Shown piece by piece: positions 51,621-62,206 of a stretch of DNA of 64,000 bases. Under the pieces are notes generated by a model, which was not told where the DNA came from, searched no databases, and saw only the letters and a list, made by a program, of their open reading frames with translations. Made by a program: the position numbers and the translations under genes. How positions within the stretch are numbered: the first letter of the stretch is position 1; every line of letters starts with the position of its first letter. The DNA is from AP-15 sp963833745. GTDB taxonomy: Bacteria > Pseudomonadota > Alphaproteobacteria > ATCC43930 > CGMCC-115725. Location of the stretch: positions 1,457,386-1,521,385 of the forward strand of contig CAWHZD010000004.1 of assembly GCA_963833745.1 (NCBI GenBank). The letters are read 5' to 3'.

Positions 51621-53002
51621 TCAGGCGGTCGCGGCGGCGGTGAGCGCGGCATGCGCGGCGCGGTACTCGGCCTGATAGGGAAAGGCGGACGGCATGGCGA
51701 GCTTGATGCGGCGCACGCTGATGCGCACCAGCGCCCCGATCTTCAACAGCTTGAGACGGATCGTGCCGCAGCAAGCGCGGGCAAATTGCGTGTGGGCCAA
51801 ACCGATGCGGGGCAAGGCGCAGACGAGGACATAGGCCATTGCGGCGAACCACAACCGCAACTGGTTGGCGCGCATGGTGTGGGCCGAGGTGCGGTCGGCA
51901 TAAAGATCGAGCTGGCATTCCTTGATGCGGTTTTCCATCTCGCCGCGGGCGCAGTAGACGTTCTCGTAGAGGTGGCGGGCCTCGTGCTCCTCGCGCGCCA
52001 GGGAAGTCACCACAAAGCGCGGATTGGCTTCGCCGCCGGTCCATTCCGCCTTGGCGACGACCCGGCGCGCGCGGCTCCAGCTGTTGCGCGTTCGCCAGGT
52101 GAAGTCCTTGAAGCGGCGTGCCGGTTTCTCGCTCACTCGGCTCTGCTCGTGCGCGGCAGCAAGTTCGGTCGCGATCTCGGCGTTGAGCCGCGCGTTCTTG
52201 GCCAAGCCAAACAGAAAATCGACGTCGTTTGTCTCGCACCACGCCATCAGCGCCTCGCGGGCAAAACCCGAATCGGCGCGCAGCAGGGTGCGAACCTTGG
52301 GCCAGCGCCGGCGGATATGGCCGATAATCCGCGCCATCTCCTCGACGCTGCCGGCCGCGGCATCAATGTTGGCCGGGCGCAGTTTGGCCGCCAACAGATG
52401 CCGGCCGCAGAACACATAGAGCGGCAGATAGCAGTAATTGTCGTAATAGCCGTGGAAGAAGCGCTCCTCCTGATGTCCGTGCAGCGGATCGTCGGTGGCG
52501 TCGAGATCAAGGATGATCTGCGCCGGCGGCGCCGCAGGGGCATCGACAAACACGTCGACAAACACAGCTTCGATCGCCGCCCGTCATAGCTGATCTTGTG
52601 ATAGCGGGTCGGCTCGGCGCGGCTCAGTTCCAGCCGATTGAGCGTCGATTTGCCGGCCAGCGGCGCACAATCCGACCGCGTTGCCGTCAGCTTGCCGCCC
52701 AGCACCGCCATCACCGGGTCGTGGCGCAACTGGTCGTGGTCGATCAGATCCTCGTAGCCCAACGCAAGCCCAAACACCCGCTGACCCACCACGCCCGGCA
52801 CCGTGTGCTCCACCAGATCAGCGGCACGGTGATCGGTAAAACAATCGGCAAAGCGCTCGATCAATCGGATCTGCCGATCGGTGGCGCCGAGCAGCAGCGC
52901 TCCGGCCTCCGAAGTCATCCGCCCGCCGTCAAACCCCGCCACCACCTTGTGCCCTTCGACGGGTGCAAAGCCAAACAGATCCGCGCTACACTCTGTCCGC
53001 AT
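51621..53002 (-). pseudogene. IS1380-family transposase, frameshifted
   Basis: Starts MRTECSADLFGFAPVEGHKVVAGFDGGRMTSEAGALLLG, the IS1380 N-terminus. At about 52585 one base is missing after RYHKISYDG; the remainder (AAIEAVFVDVFVDAPA, then QIILDLDATDDPLHGHQEERFFHGYYDNYCYLPLYVFCG and LLRADSGFAREALM) is in the next frame and runs to the end. The stop TGA lies directly against the end of IS1634 copy C. Confidence 0.9.
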
Positions 53003-53566
53003 CGGGACCCCCCTGGCCCTGAGATAAACCGTTTGTGCAACTCGATTTTCTCAGATCCAAGGTCCCGATGCACCCGCCCTTTGAGAAATCCGGGCTAGGG
53101 TTTGCAGGAAGCTGCCCTTTGCTGTGTAAGTATGGACTTGACCTGACAGACGGTACTCTCCTCGTGGTGAGTGTCCGACAAGAGGAAATTGTCTGGCGTC
53201 ACCCGGCCCCGATGTTTTTCTCCTTGGCGATCGGGCTTTAAGGTACTGCCCACACGATCAAAGTGGTGCGATCACGCACCGGTCAAATCGCTCTGACGGT
53301 CAGTTTTTCCACCACGGTCGTTGCCGCTGTTGTCGGGTTGCCGTGAGGGGCGGCATTGGCAATCCGCCTGTTCCCCGGCCGCCGATTGCTAATCCTGCTC
53401 GCTAATGCGTTCCTCGGTTTGCCTCCGGTTGTCGTCGGTAGTGCTAACCCGTCTTATCATGAGGGCCTGGTTGAGGGCTGGTGGACATAGCGTAAGCGCC
53501 TGATGTGGTGTAGGAATTGGGTGTCGAAGCCATTCCGTTCCGGCACCGGAGCCTGCCACATCCGCC
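53003..53566. other. IS end and degenerate DNA
   Basis: Contains the upstream terminus of the IS1380 element (about 53010-53090) and probably a leader of the second IS1380 fragment. No gene is supported. Confidence 0.4.
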
Positions 53567-54075
53567 ATGACTGACGATAGCCTGCTGCCGTTCTCGTTTC
53601 CAGCCGTCGCGGGCAAAAAGATCACCGCCGCGTTTGACGGCGGGCGGATAAGTTCGGACGGTGGCGTCATGCTGCTCGCCCAAGCGCAGCGGCGGCTCGG
53701 CATCGCCGATCGGCTCGCCCGGGTGATCCCGGACGTCCGCGACCCGGACCGGTTACCCATTTATTGCCCGATATCTTGCGCGCCCGCATCTTCGCCATCG
53801 CCTGCGGCTACGAGGACGCCGACGATATCGACCGGTTGCGCACCGATCCAGGGTTCAAGCTCGCTTGCGGACAACTGCCCCGACAGCGGCACCGATCTGT
53901 GCTCGCAGCCGACCGTCTCGCGCTGGGAGAACGCGCCCACGTTGCGCAACCTTGTTCGCTTGATCGGGGTCATGATCGATCTCTATTGCGCCAGCTACGC
54001 CACGGCGCGCGATGCCGTGACCCTCGACATCGACGACACCCTCGACGTGGTTCACGGCCACCAGCAGCTCTCGTT
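53567..54075 (+). pseudogene. IS1380-family transposase fragment with two frameshifts
   Basis: A different IS1380 type: MTDDSLLPFSFPAVAGKKITAAFDGGRISSDGGVMLLAQAQ is in one frame, ILRARIFAIACGYEDADDIDRLRTDP in another (shift at about 53755), and QPTVSRWENAPTLRNLVRL...LDIDDTLDVVHGHQQLS in the first again (shift at about 53860). The sequence breaks off after the first catalytic Asp segment, where IS6 DNA starts. Confidence 0.85.
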
Positions 54076-54148
54076 GGCACCGTCAACTTGGCATCTACAG
54101 ATTGACGGAAAGTGCGATGAGCTGAGCGATGCCTGGCGATACGAGTGG

Positions 54149-54860
54149 TTATGCCGCCATCGCAACGCCGGTAACATCGGCCCAGGTGGCGAAGGCCTGG
54201 GTGCGTCCGGACCGGAGGGTGGCGGCGGAGTTGTGGTCTCGGCGGCGGGGGAAAAGGTTGGCAACCTGGTCATGGGTGGAAAGGAAGCGTTGGACGTGCT
54301 GGGGCGATTTGAACCGCTTCATGATCCGCTCTCGTCGTCGGGTCGGTTGATGAGAGTTTTCGGCCCGGTTATTAAGGCCCTTGTGCTGGCGATGCTCGAC
54401 CCCGGGCATGATCTCGCTTGGCCGCGGCGTAGCTTTTCAGCTTGTCGGTGACCAGCACACGAGGGGCGCGACCCTGCTTCTTGAGGAGCGTGCGGAACAG
54501 GCGTTTGGCGGCCTTCTAGTCGCGCCGGCTCTGGACGAGAACATCGAGAACGAAGCTGTCCTGGTCGACCGCACGCCAGAGCCAATGCTTTTTCCCAGCG
54601 ATGTGGATGCCGACCTCATCCAGGTGCCATTTGTCGCCGCGGCGAGGCGCTCGCTGCCGGATACGGTTGGCGAATTCCCGCCCGAATTTGAGACCCTATT
54701 GCCGGATCGTCTCGTGGGTTACAGAGGTGCCACGTGCGGCCAGCATCTCCTCGACCATGCGCAGGCTCAACGGAAACCGAAAATACAGCCATACCGCGTA
54801 GCTGATGATCGCAGCGGGGTAGCGATGACCGGCGTAAACCGGGGATCGAGGCGTCGTCAT
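54149..54860 (-). pseudogene. IS6-family transposase, multiple lesions
   Basis: Starts MTTPRSPVYAGHRYPAAIISYAVWLYFRFPLSLRMVEEML and ends with RAENSHQPTRRRERIMKRFKSPQHVQRFLSTHD, the two ends of an IS6-like transposase. Between them two in-frame TAG codons interrupt it (after HETIRQ and after QSRRD), and a one-base deletion follows AAAKR. Catalytic segments KWHLDEVGIHIAGK and VTDKLKSYAAAKR are still readable. Confidence 0.88.
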
Positions 54861-54914
54861 CCCGCCCGTCTACCTCGGCCACTCGGCTCCGACCAAGCCT
54901 GCTCTCGGTCAACT

Positions 54915-55019
54915 TGACGGTGCCCCGGAGGGTGGGTTCGACGCACGCTGTTTGAGACTGAGCGCACGATCGGTGAGACGGACGCGAGATCGAGCGGCTC
55001 GACACAACATCCGTGAGAC
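54915..55019. repeat. Transposon-end repeat array, copy 1
   Basis: TGAGAC at 54953, 54974 and 55014 (spacing 21 and 40), embedded in longer sequence similar to 56323-56389. Same spacing and orientation as copy 2. Probably transposase-binding sites of a Tn552-like element end without its genes. Confidence 0.6.
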
Positions 55020-55279
55020 GGATGGCGTCGCGGGGCGTCGGGCTGCCGCCTGATCCCCGCGGAAAACGGGCGGTTTCCTGGCGGCGGCGCCAAGCCGGCC
55101 TTGGAAGCTGCAAAACCGCCAGAAAGCCCGTCCGGAAATCATTTTCAGGTTGTCAGATGTCCTCCGTCTTTTCTGGCGGCCGCATGCTCAGAGGCTTGTC
55201 TTCGACCTTCATGGCATCTCGAAGACCAGCGGTTTGGGGTGAGGATCAGAAGCGCGCGGCGAAGCGGCTCTCGCCCCCT

Positions 55280-55470
55280 TTAAGGTGTAGCGATCACCTT
55301 TTTTAAGGCTGTATCCCAATAAGCTTGTTCTTGCATGAGCCTTTGCCTCTCGGTGCCAGAGAGGTCCGACTTGTTCAGTTGCAATTCAATCCGGAGCCGT
55401 TTCTTGCTCAGATACTGTATGCGCGACTCTCTGTACTGTTCGAATGCAGTGAAGAGGTTAACCTGGGGTG
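55280..55470 (-). pseudogene. C-terminal fragment of an unknown protein
   Basis: Encodes TAFEQYRESRIQYLSKKRLR and ELQLNKSDLSGTERQRLMQEQAYWDTALKKVIATP, a charged helical C-terminus with less GC-rich codons than its surroundings and a proper TAA stop. It is cut on its 5' side by an IS5 fragment. I do not recognise the family. Confidence 0.5.
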
Positions 55471-55932
55471 AGGTCCAACAATTCGAGGCCGTCTTCTGGC
55501 CTTCGGCGGATGGCTTGGTCGTTAGCACCGTCAGCCGTGAACGACGCGACGGGATCGGTGATCTGGTCAAGCAGCGCGCCCGTCCGCGCGGCGTCGTCGA
55601 TCTCTTTCCCGGTCAGTTCAATGGCGACGATTTCGCCGCTCTCGGCATCGATGCCGATATGCAGCTTACGCCAGGATGGGCGGCGCGACGTGCCGTGCTT
55701 TTTCAACCAGCCATTCACCGGCGCCGCCGAGCTTCAGGCCGGTGCTGTCCACGAGCAAATGCAGCGGACCGGTGGCAGACCGGCGGAGCAGTGGCATTTT
55801 CAGCGTTTTGCTGCGGCGGTTCATTGTCGAATGGTCCGGCACGGTGAGATCGAGCCCGACAAGCGCGATGACGGAGCCGATGAGCCCTTCGGTGTGCCGT
55901 AACGTGAGGCGGAAGACAGCGCGCATGGTCAG
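55471..55932 (-). pseudogene. IS5-family transposase internal fragment
   Basis: A relative of the IS5 at 20314-21263 with about 90% similar sequence: TMRAVFRLTLRHTEGLIGSVIALVGLDLTVPDHSTMNRRSKTL through LLVDSTGLKLGGAGEWLVEK, then after a frameshift at about 55705 HGTSRRPSWRKLHIGIDAESGEIVAIELT...SFTADGA. Both ends of the IS are missing. Confidence 0.85.
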
Positions 55933-55999
55933 GGATATTATACTTGACAAACCCACCCGCAACCCCTAGATTATGGTTATAGCGCAATGGGTTGCGGCC

Positions 56000-56242
56000 A
56001 TGCCAAGCATCCTTAACCGTTCTTACTTTCACGATGAGGGCGCCGCCTACGAGATGCTCGAAAGCATTATTTGGCCGCATGGCCCGGTTTGCCCGCACTG
56101 TGGTTCGATCGGTCACAGCAGCCGGCTCGCAGGCAAGGCAGCACGCATCGGCTTGTTGAAGTGCTACGACTGCCGGAAGCAATTCACGGTCAAGGTCGGC
56201 ACGGTGTTCGAGAGCAGCCATATCTGTAGCGACGCACAATGA
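56000..56242 (+). pseudogene. IS1595-family transposase N-terminal fragment
   Basis: MPSILNRSYFHDEGAAYEMLESIIWPHGPVCPHCGS, then KCYDCRKQFTVKVGTVFESSHI: the zinc-ribbon domain of IS1595/ISXO2-like transposases. The family sequence breaks off after SSHI; the DDE domain is absent. Confidence 0.85.
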
Positions 56243-56289
56243 TGTACGACCCGACGCGCAATCAAGCCGACTTTTCGGCGCACATTAAG

Positions 56290-56389
56290 TGAGACTGAAG
56301 CGCGCGGCCGACGCACGCTATCTGAGACTGGGCGCACGGTCGATGAGACGGACGCGAGATCGTGCATCTCGACGCAAGATAGTTGAGAC
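56290..56389. repeat. Transposon-end repeat array, copy 2
   Basis: TGAGAC at 56290, 56323, 56344 and 56384. The last three have the same spacing as copy 1 (21 and 40). It ends four bases before the stop codon of the ATPase gene and probably is the right-hand end of the resolvase/transposase/ATPase transposon, with several transposase-binding sites. Confidence 0.65.
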
Positions 56390-56392
56390 GGG

Positions 56393-57364
56393 TCAGGTTG
56401 GCAGGCCTGCGGCGCGCATCTCGTCCATGAGCTCCTGCGATCGCGCCGGGTCGAGATCGCCGCGTAGCAGCTGGCGAATCTCGGCTGGTTTCGCATCGAA
56501 CTGCTCGACCAGGCTCCTGACGTCGTAGCCGTTGCGTATCAGCCGTGGTTCGAGGTCGTCGAGTTGGCGCGAGAGGACGGTCTCGACGACACCCACGTCG
56601 ATCGGCTTGGCCCCGACCTCAAACCCGGCCTCGAAGGCACGCACGAGGTGCTGGCCGATCTGGAGTGGCGTCTTGAGCTTGGTCGCCAGCAGCGTTGCCG
56701 CCTCGTCGGTGACGACGTCGTCAGGCGCGACGAGCTCGTCGAGCGAGCTCTTCAGCACCCAGTCGATGTAGTCGCGCTGCCGGTCGCGAAGCCCGCCGAA
56801 CTCGAACACGGTGGTGCGGTCGCCGATCTCCTCCATCTTTGGACGGCGCAGATCATTCTTGAGCTTGGGATGCCCGACCAGCACGATCGACAGCTGCCCG
56901 CCGCCCTCGGCGACCAGTTCGATCAGGCGCTTCAGTGCGACCAGTGTCCTCGGGTGGAGTTCGTGGGCATCGTCGATGAACAGAGCCACCGGCTTCTTGG
57001 CCCGCCGGAACAACTCCTGCAGGTCACGCTCGCGCCGCTCGGACTGGCTTGAGATGGTGACGGTCTTCTCGGGCGTTAGATCGTAGAACAGCGCGGCGAG
57101 CAGCAGCGGGACGGTGATCTTCGCCTTGTCGACCGAGAGCGAGCGCGACACGATCACCCGGCCTTCGCGCTCGAGATCGGCACGCAGGCGCCGCGACAGA
57201 ATGGTTTTCCCCGAGCCGATGACGGCGGTAAGCGCGATGAGGCAGCCACCCACGATCGCGGCGCGGATGTCGCGCGACACCTGGGCATGGTGCTCGGTCT
57301 CGAAGAAGCCGGCGTCAATCGGCGGGCGCACCAGGCCGTAGTGGCGCATGACTTCCGTGAGCAT
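56393..57364 (-). CDS. ExeA/TniB-like transposition ATPase
   Basis: A 323-residue AAA+ ATPase of the type that assists DDE transposases of Tn552/Tn5053-like elements. Walker A is AVIGSGKTILSRRL, Walker B VALFIDDAHELHPRTLVALKRL; sensor region IVLVGHPKLKNDLRRP. The start ATG overlaps the stop of the transposase gene by one base (TGATG). It probably selects target DNA and activates the transposase. Apparently intact. Confidence 0.88.
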   Translation of the reverse strand: MLTEVMRHYGLVRPPIDAGFFETEHHAQVSRDIRAAIVGGCLIALTAVIGSGKTILSRRLRADLEREGRVIVSRSLSVDKAKITVPLLLAALFYDLTPEKTVTISSQSERRERDLQELFRRAKKPVALFIDDAHELHPRTLVALKRLIELVAEGGGQLSIVLVGHPKLKNDLRRPKMEEIGDRTTVFEFGGLRDRQRDYIDWVLKSSLDELVAPDDVVTDEAATLLATKLKTPLQIGQHLVRAFEAGFEVGAKPIDVGVVETVLSRQLDDLEPRLIRNGYDVRSLVEQFDAKPAEIRQLLRGDLDPARSQELMDEMRAAGLPT

Positions 57365-59009
57365 CAGCCAACGCCTCCTCTACGTCCTTGGGGAAACCGC
57401 TCGCGCACTGCCGCGAGGATCTCGGGTCGCGCCAGGGTTCTGGCCAACAGCGCGTCGATGAAGGCGCGGTCATCGTCCGACAGCTTCGCTAATGGCAGCC
57501 TGATCTCGTTGGCGATCGCGCGCTTGGCAGCCAGCGGGCTCGCAAAGCCGAGTTCGCGGAACGGGTCGGGATCGCGGAACGGGCGCACCGGCACGGCAAC
57601 CGGAGACTTGGTGCCGATCATGACCACGTCGGCCTCGCCCGAAAGCGCCGCGCGAGGCAGCGAGAGCTTGCCGGCCAGCTCGCCGACCTGGTCGGCCCGA
57701 ACCTCGCGCCGGAACTTCCGGTGCTTCCTGTATTGATGAAGCGGACCCCCGGCCGGGAGGAACGGTCCACAGCGTTCCTCGCCGTGCTCGACCCAGAGCT
57801 CCTGGTCGAACAATCCCCACCAGACTACGACCGTCTCGCCGGCGAAGTCAGCATCAACCTCGTAGGCAACCCCCGCAACCGTCAGGCGGCAGTCGATGCC
57901 GACCACGCGGCGCTCGGGCTCGCGAGCGAAGGCGCAGAACCGCTCCCAGGCACACATCTGACGGACACCATCGGCCGGCAGATGTGCCAGCCAGTCGTCG
58001 ATCCGCGAACGCGGCTCGGAGCGATGGTCGCCGCGGTTATAGGTGGCGATGTAGCGCGCCAGCCAGAGGTTTGCCTCCTCTTCCGTGTCGGGCTGGTGAA
58101 AATGGTAGAGCGTCTCGTGCGCGTCCTTGACCGTGCGGAACGGCCGCTCGACCTTGCCCTTGGCGCGTGCCGTTGTCCGCCTGCCATCAGACCCGGCCGG
58201 CATATGCGGCATGACCTCGACGTCGAGGCTCTCCATCACACGCCTGAACACCCCCGACTTCGCGACCGGCCCGTTATCGAGGTAGATCGGGATACCCTGG
58301 AAGGGATCGCCGTCATCGAGTTTGCGCGACATGGCGTTGAACAGGAAACGAAGCGCCATCTCGACGTCTTCACCGTAGACGCAGCGATATTCCTGATATG
58401 CGACACCCGAGCGGTCATCGACGACGGAGAACAGCATCAAGGTCGGCGCGCCGGCCGATCTTGATCGATCCAGGGCGGCGCCTTCAGCTGCTTCAGGTCC
58501 GACGCGCTCATGTCAAAGTGCCACAGCGCATTCGAATGCTCAGCCTGAAAGCGGACCGCCGGGGGTGGGCGGATCATCCGCTCGTGATCGTAGCCGAGGC
58601 GGCGCAGGTGCCGGTTGACGGTGGACACGGTCAGCTTGCCGGGAGCGAGCTTCTGGAAGCCGTCGGGCGTATCGACCCCGTGCTCCACCAGCAGCTCGAG
58701 GATGCGTGTCGTCGAGAGGTGGCGCCCCTTGCGGTTGGTGGTCCTGATCTTCATGGCGGCGACGATTTCGCACCAGCGCTCGATTTCGGCCGCCGGCATC
58801 AGACGCGGGCAGCCTCGATCAGCGCGATGCGCATCCTTCGGGCGGCGGTCGCCACGCAGCAGGCGATAAAGCGTGGCGCGGCTGACCGCGTAGAGCTGTG
58901 CTGTGGATTTCATCAGCACGCCGCGCTGGGGGTGGCGCGCGGGTAGCGAGGCGAGATGGCGGCGGAGTGTCGCGAGTGCCTCGATCGGCACGCCCACACC
59001 CATCGGCAT
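57364..59009 (-). pseudogene. Tn552-like DDE transposase, frameshifted
   Basis: Helix-turn-helix (TAQLYAVSRATLYRLLRGDRRP) and integrase core (EHSNALWHFDMSASDLKQLKAPPWIDQDR; SVVDDRSGVAYQEYRCVYGEDVEMAL; IYLDNGPVAKSGVFRR; ARAKGKVERPFRTVKDAHE) are present. Near 58445 one base is missing between DQDRP and APTLMLFSVV, so the catalytic core lies in two frames. The start ATG 59009 overlaps the resolvase stop by one base, as the ATPase start overlaps its own stop: an operon coupled by TGATG at both junctions. A programmed frameshift is possible but unproven. Confidence 0.85.
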
Positions 59010-59403
59010 CACACGCCGCCGGTTTCGAGTTGGCGAGGCTGCACAGGGCGGGGTGGCGGCGTTGCCGCGGTGTCGGCGACGCACATGCGATCAGGGGGCC
59101 TCCCATCGAGGAGCGCCTGGCCCGCCGCCTTCAGCGTCCCGTCGCCGTTGACGTAGGCGTAGAGTGTGGTGGTGGTGAGACCGAGCCGCTTCGCCACCTG
59201 GGCCGCCACCGCCTTGTGGTCCGCCATCGCGGTCATCGCGATGGCGAGAGTAGCGCGGTCCATCTTGCGCGGCCGGCCACCCATGCGCCCGCGAGCTCTT
59301 GCCGCAGCCAGCCCGGCGGTGGTGCGCTCGGCGATCAGTTCGCGCTCGAACTCGGCGAAGGCCGCAAAAATGCCGAACGCCAGTCGCCCATTGGCGGTCG
59401 CAT
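59009..59403 (-). pseudogene. Serine resolvase, C-terminal fragment
   Basis: Encodes ANGRLAFGIFAAFAEFERELIAERT, AGLAAARARGRMGGRPRKM and the helix-turn-helix VAKRLGLTTTTLYAYVNGDG of a Tn3-type resolvase. The catalytic N-terminal part with the Ser is missing; at 59403 it joins a short piece of IS1380 sequence. It would have resolved cointegrates of the adjoining transposon. Confidence 0.85.
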
Positions 59404-59446
59404 GGCGAGCGTGATGCGGCGCACGCTGATGCGCAATCCCGGGAAG

Positions 59447-59576
59447 CTACCCGACCAAGGTGTCTCTGTTTGCCACCGAGGTAGATGCGGAGGCGTGGAT
59501 CACGCGGCACATTCGCGACGTGGATGCATATGCCGGCGGGTTCTGGTTTCGACGAAGGCGGCCCAACGATCGTTGA
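59447..59576 (+). pseudogene. C-terminal fragment of a small unknown protein
   Basis: The frame reads KVSLFATEVDAEAWITRHIRD and VDAYAGGFWFRRRRPNDR before TGA. It looks like natural protein sequence with GC-rich third positions. The 5' part is lost at the IS1380 junction. Confidence 0.35.
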
Positions 59577-60954
59577 GCTAAGCACCGGTCAAGCCATTGT
59601 TAAAATCGCCCCTCTCGGTGCCTGCCAATTGGTCTCCTCTCCCGGACGGACTGGGTACACTTCTTCCTCGTCTCGCATCGGACATGATCGATGATCGCAC
59701 GTGGCCCAAGCCGGGAGACCCCCATGCGGATCCGCCGAATACACGCCCGCACCGTGTCTTGTAGCCCTGCAACATAGGGCGAGGCTCCAAAGCTCATCCC
59801 CATCAGCCGCACGCTCGCCGCGGCGGCGCTGCCGGGTATCGGGCAGCGACTGGCGCAGCGGTCGCTCAATTTCTCCCCCGCGGGGCCCCGCCGCAACCTC
59901 TGGCACCTTCAGCCCCTTCGGCCCATAGTACCGCGTGTCTTTGAGAGCCTGTCGAGGCGTCGGGGCGCATCCCGGCGGCAAAGCGCGCTCGCCGGTAGGT
60001 GCCGCTAAGGTCGGCGGCGCAAGAGAGCCGCGCAGTCCGCCACACTGCGATCGTCAGGGCGGCCCAGAGGAACCCAGGCAGAGGCCAGGGCCGAGGACGA
60101 TGAGGAGGCGGTGAGCATCAGCGGGTGCTCTTTTCTGAGACGGCAGCCGGATGGAGACCAAGCCGGGGATAAGCGGGGCGACGAGGATGACGAGGAGGAG
60201 AGGGATGACGGCAAGGACGAGCAGCACGTCCCCAAAAAAAGTTGCACTGAACACGCCAGCCACGATCGCGAGCGCGAAGAGCACGGGCAGGAGACGACGC
60301 CACCTGGGCTTGTCGGGTGGCCAATACCTTCGATGTAGAGATGGGCCAAGCTGTGCGCGTAATGGGGATGCTCATCTATGAAAATGGCGATGACCTTGGG
60401 CGTTGATGCGGCCAGCCTGGGCGCCCCCGGCTTCCGCCGACCCGGTGCGATTGACCAGCCAGTGCCATTCCCGGAGAGCGGATCGTAACTCAGCAGGGAC
60501 GTCAGCCTCGCCGCCATGAGCGGGGCGGCGGCCTTCTCCTTGAGCAGTCGTGTCGTTATGTCGGGGGTCTCCAGGGGCCGGCGGCTCTGCCGCTGTGGGT
60601 TAGGTGATGAAGTTGCGAACAGGCAATCATTCCGTGGGTCACTTGGCCACATCGCAGGCGGGGCCGCGAGGAGTACGCACCCCCCTACGCCTCGCTCTGG
60701 CCGGGCTGCGAATATGGTTGAATTTCAGAATGTCACGGATTTGCTTCGCCATTTCACCAAGTTCCGCAGGGCGTTGCAATGGGTTAGGCGTACCGCCTAA
60801 TTTTTGGGCAATTAGGCCGAGACCGTTTGTGTCTGCTGGGACATGACGAGTGCTTCCCGGGTTGTGCACCGGGTTATCCACAGTCGCAGGGGATATTCAC
60901 CATCTCGCGGCTCTGGCTTCGCTCACGGCGTCCGGTGCGGCGTGGCCGCGACCC
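59577..60954. other. Degenerate region without confident genes
   Basis: A minus-strand frame 60054-60284 (76 codons) has two strongly hydrophobic segments (MLFALAIVAGVFSATFFGDVL and VLAVIPLLLVILVAPLIPGL) and could be a small membrane protein or its remnant. Other frames show no consistent codon pattern. Confidence 0.35.
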
Positions 60955-60969
60955 TCGCCGTCGGCTGAT

Positions 60970-61262
60970 CGATGCCGTCAATTGCGCCCGTATAGGGCTG
61001 GAATTGGATTACCACGTCTGCGCCGCTCAGCGCTTGCTGCAGCCAGGCCACGGCCGGGCCGGCTGATCCGCTCTACAAGGGTCCCACGACCCCATCGACC
61101 GTCAAGCCGTTGGCCTGCTGAAAATCTTTGACACGGGTCTCGAGACTGGTGTCGAAGACCCCGGTGATCAGGCCGAGTGGGTTCCACAGCAACATGCGGG
61201 CAACCACGCGCTGCAAGCGCTTTACATCCTATCCTGACGAGCCCGGGCGGATCGTCACGCAC
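60970..61262 (-). pseudogene. Peptidoglycan-binding-domain protein remnant
   Basis: Encodes VTIRPGSSG-stop-DVKRLQRVVARM and then VFDTSLETRVKDFQQANGLTVDGVVGPL-stop-SGSAGPAVAWLQQAL. The first unit is a PG_binding_1 repeat (G-x-x-G..V..LQ, F...T...V..FQ...GL.VDG.VGP). Two TAG codons lie where relatives have sense codons. No complete gene is left. Confidence 0.6.
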
Positions 61263-61300
61263 GCGGAATGCGCCCCCGCCGATGTCGACCCTTCGACCCG

Positions 61301-61955
61301 GCGCACCACCGCGCGACGAAGGCAGCCGCCGACGTGGCGTCGAGGAAATAGGCTATCGTGACCAGATATGACGATCAGAGGATCAGCGCCACTCGCCACG
61401 ATGGGAGGTCAACCATGCCCGCAACGGTAGGAGAGCCCTCGCGGTAGCTCGGAAGTTTCGCTCAAGTGGCAGGCATCGCTCCTTCAAGCGTGAGCTGTTG
61501 CGCCGAACCGGGGGTCAACCAGATGAATCAGGTGTTGTCGTCGACGTCCCGGGCAGCGTTGGCCCAACTCTGGAGCGCCCGGACCGCGGTAGCGGTTGCC
61601 GGGTCGATTGCCCGAGCCCTATCTCCGCTGAAGCCCAACCCAAGGCCAAGGCGGCGGAGACGGTGAAGACTTCCCCCAGAGCGTGGTATTACGACGGCTG
61701 GGGGGACGAAACCGATGTTCCAGCGCCCGCGAGCAATCCTGGGGAAGTCGAGCGCGTGCGCTTCAGCACCACCGCAGATCATCCCGGTGGGTGAGGCAGA
61801 TTGCCCGTCGGGGCTGAATAGCTCGGGAGCGCCCGGACAAGCTGCTTAGCCGGCACGGAGCACCAGGGGTCGCGGATCGTTCTCTGCTCCGCGTTGCCGC
61901 AGAGGCTGGAGGAGGAGGCTGAGGCGGTGGCGCCGTCGGGGCGGTGACTGCCTAG
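61301..61955. other. No confident gene
   Basis: A minus-strand stretch at about 61540-61620 reads GDRARAIDPATATAVRALQSWANAARD, which resembles another peptidoglycan-binding-like unit, possibly of the same decayed gene. Nothing else is supported. Confidence 0.3.
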
Positions 61956-62206
61956 CAGGGTGCTGAAAAATGCTGAAGTTCGGCGCGGTTTGGCTTCTGG
62001 AGTGACCGGGTTTGGGGTGGTGGGCGCGTGTGTTAGGAGAGCTCGAATGGTGCGCGGCCGAGCAGCAATACCCGGTTGGTGGGTTTGTCGGGTCATTGGA
62101 CATCCTGAGCGAGCAATTTGGGCAGTCTCACGAGGTCATAGGCGGCCATCGCCAAAGTGAATTGCCAGTCGACCTTGAGCCGTCCGCGGTGCCGCATCTT
62201 GCGCAA
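61956..62206 (-). mobile_element. IS5/IS1182-like element, terminal fragment
   Basis: The end GGGTGCTGAAAAA is the usual start of these elements. The coding part RKMRHRGRLKVDWQFTLAMAAYDLVRLPKLLA is the C-terminus of an IS5/IS1182-type transposase. The rest of the element is replaced by IS481 sequence. Confidence 0.65.
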
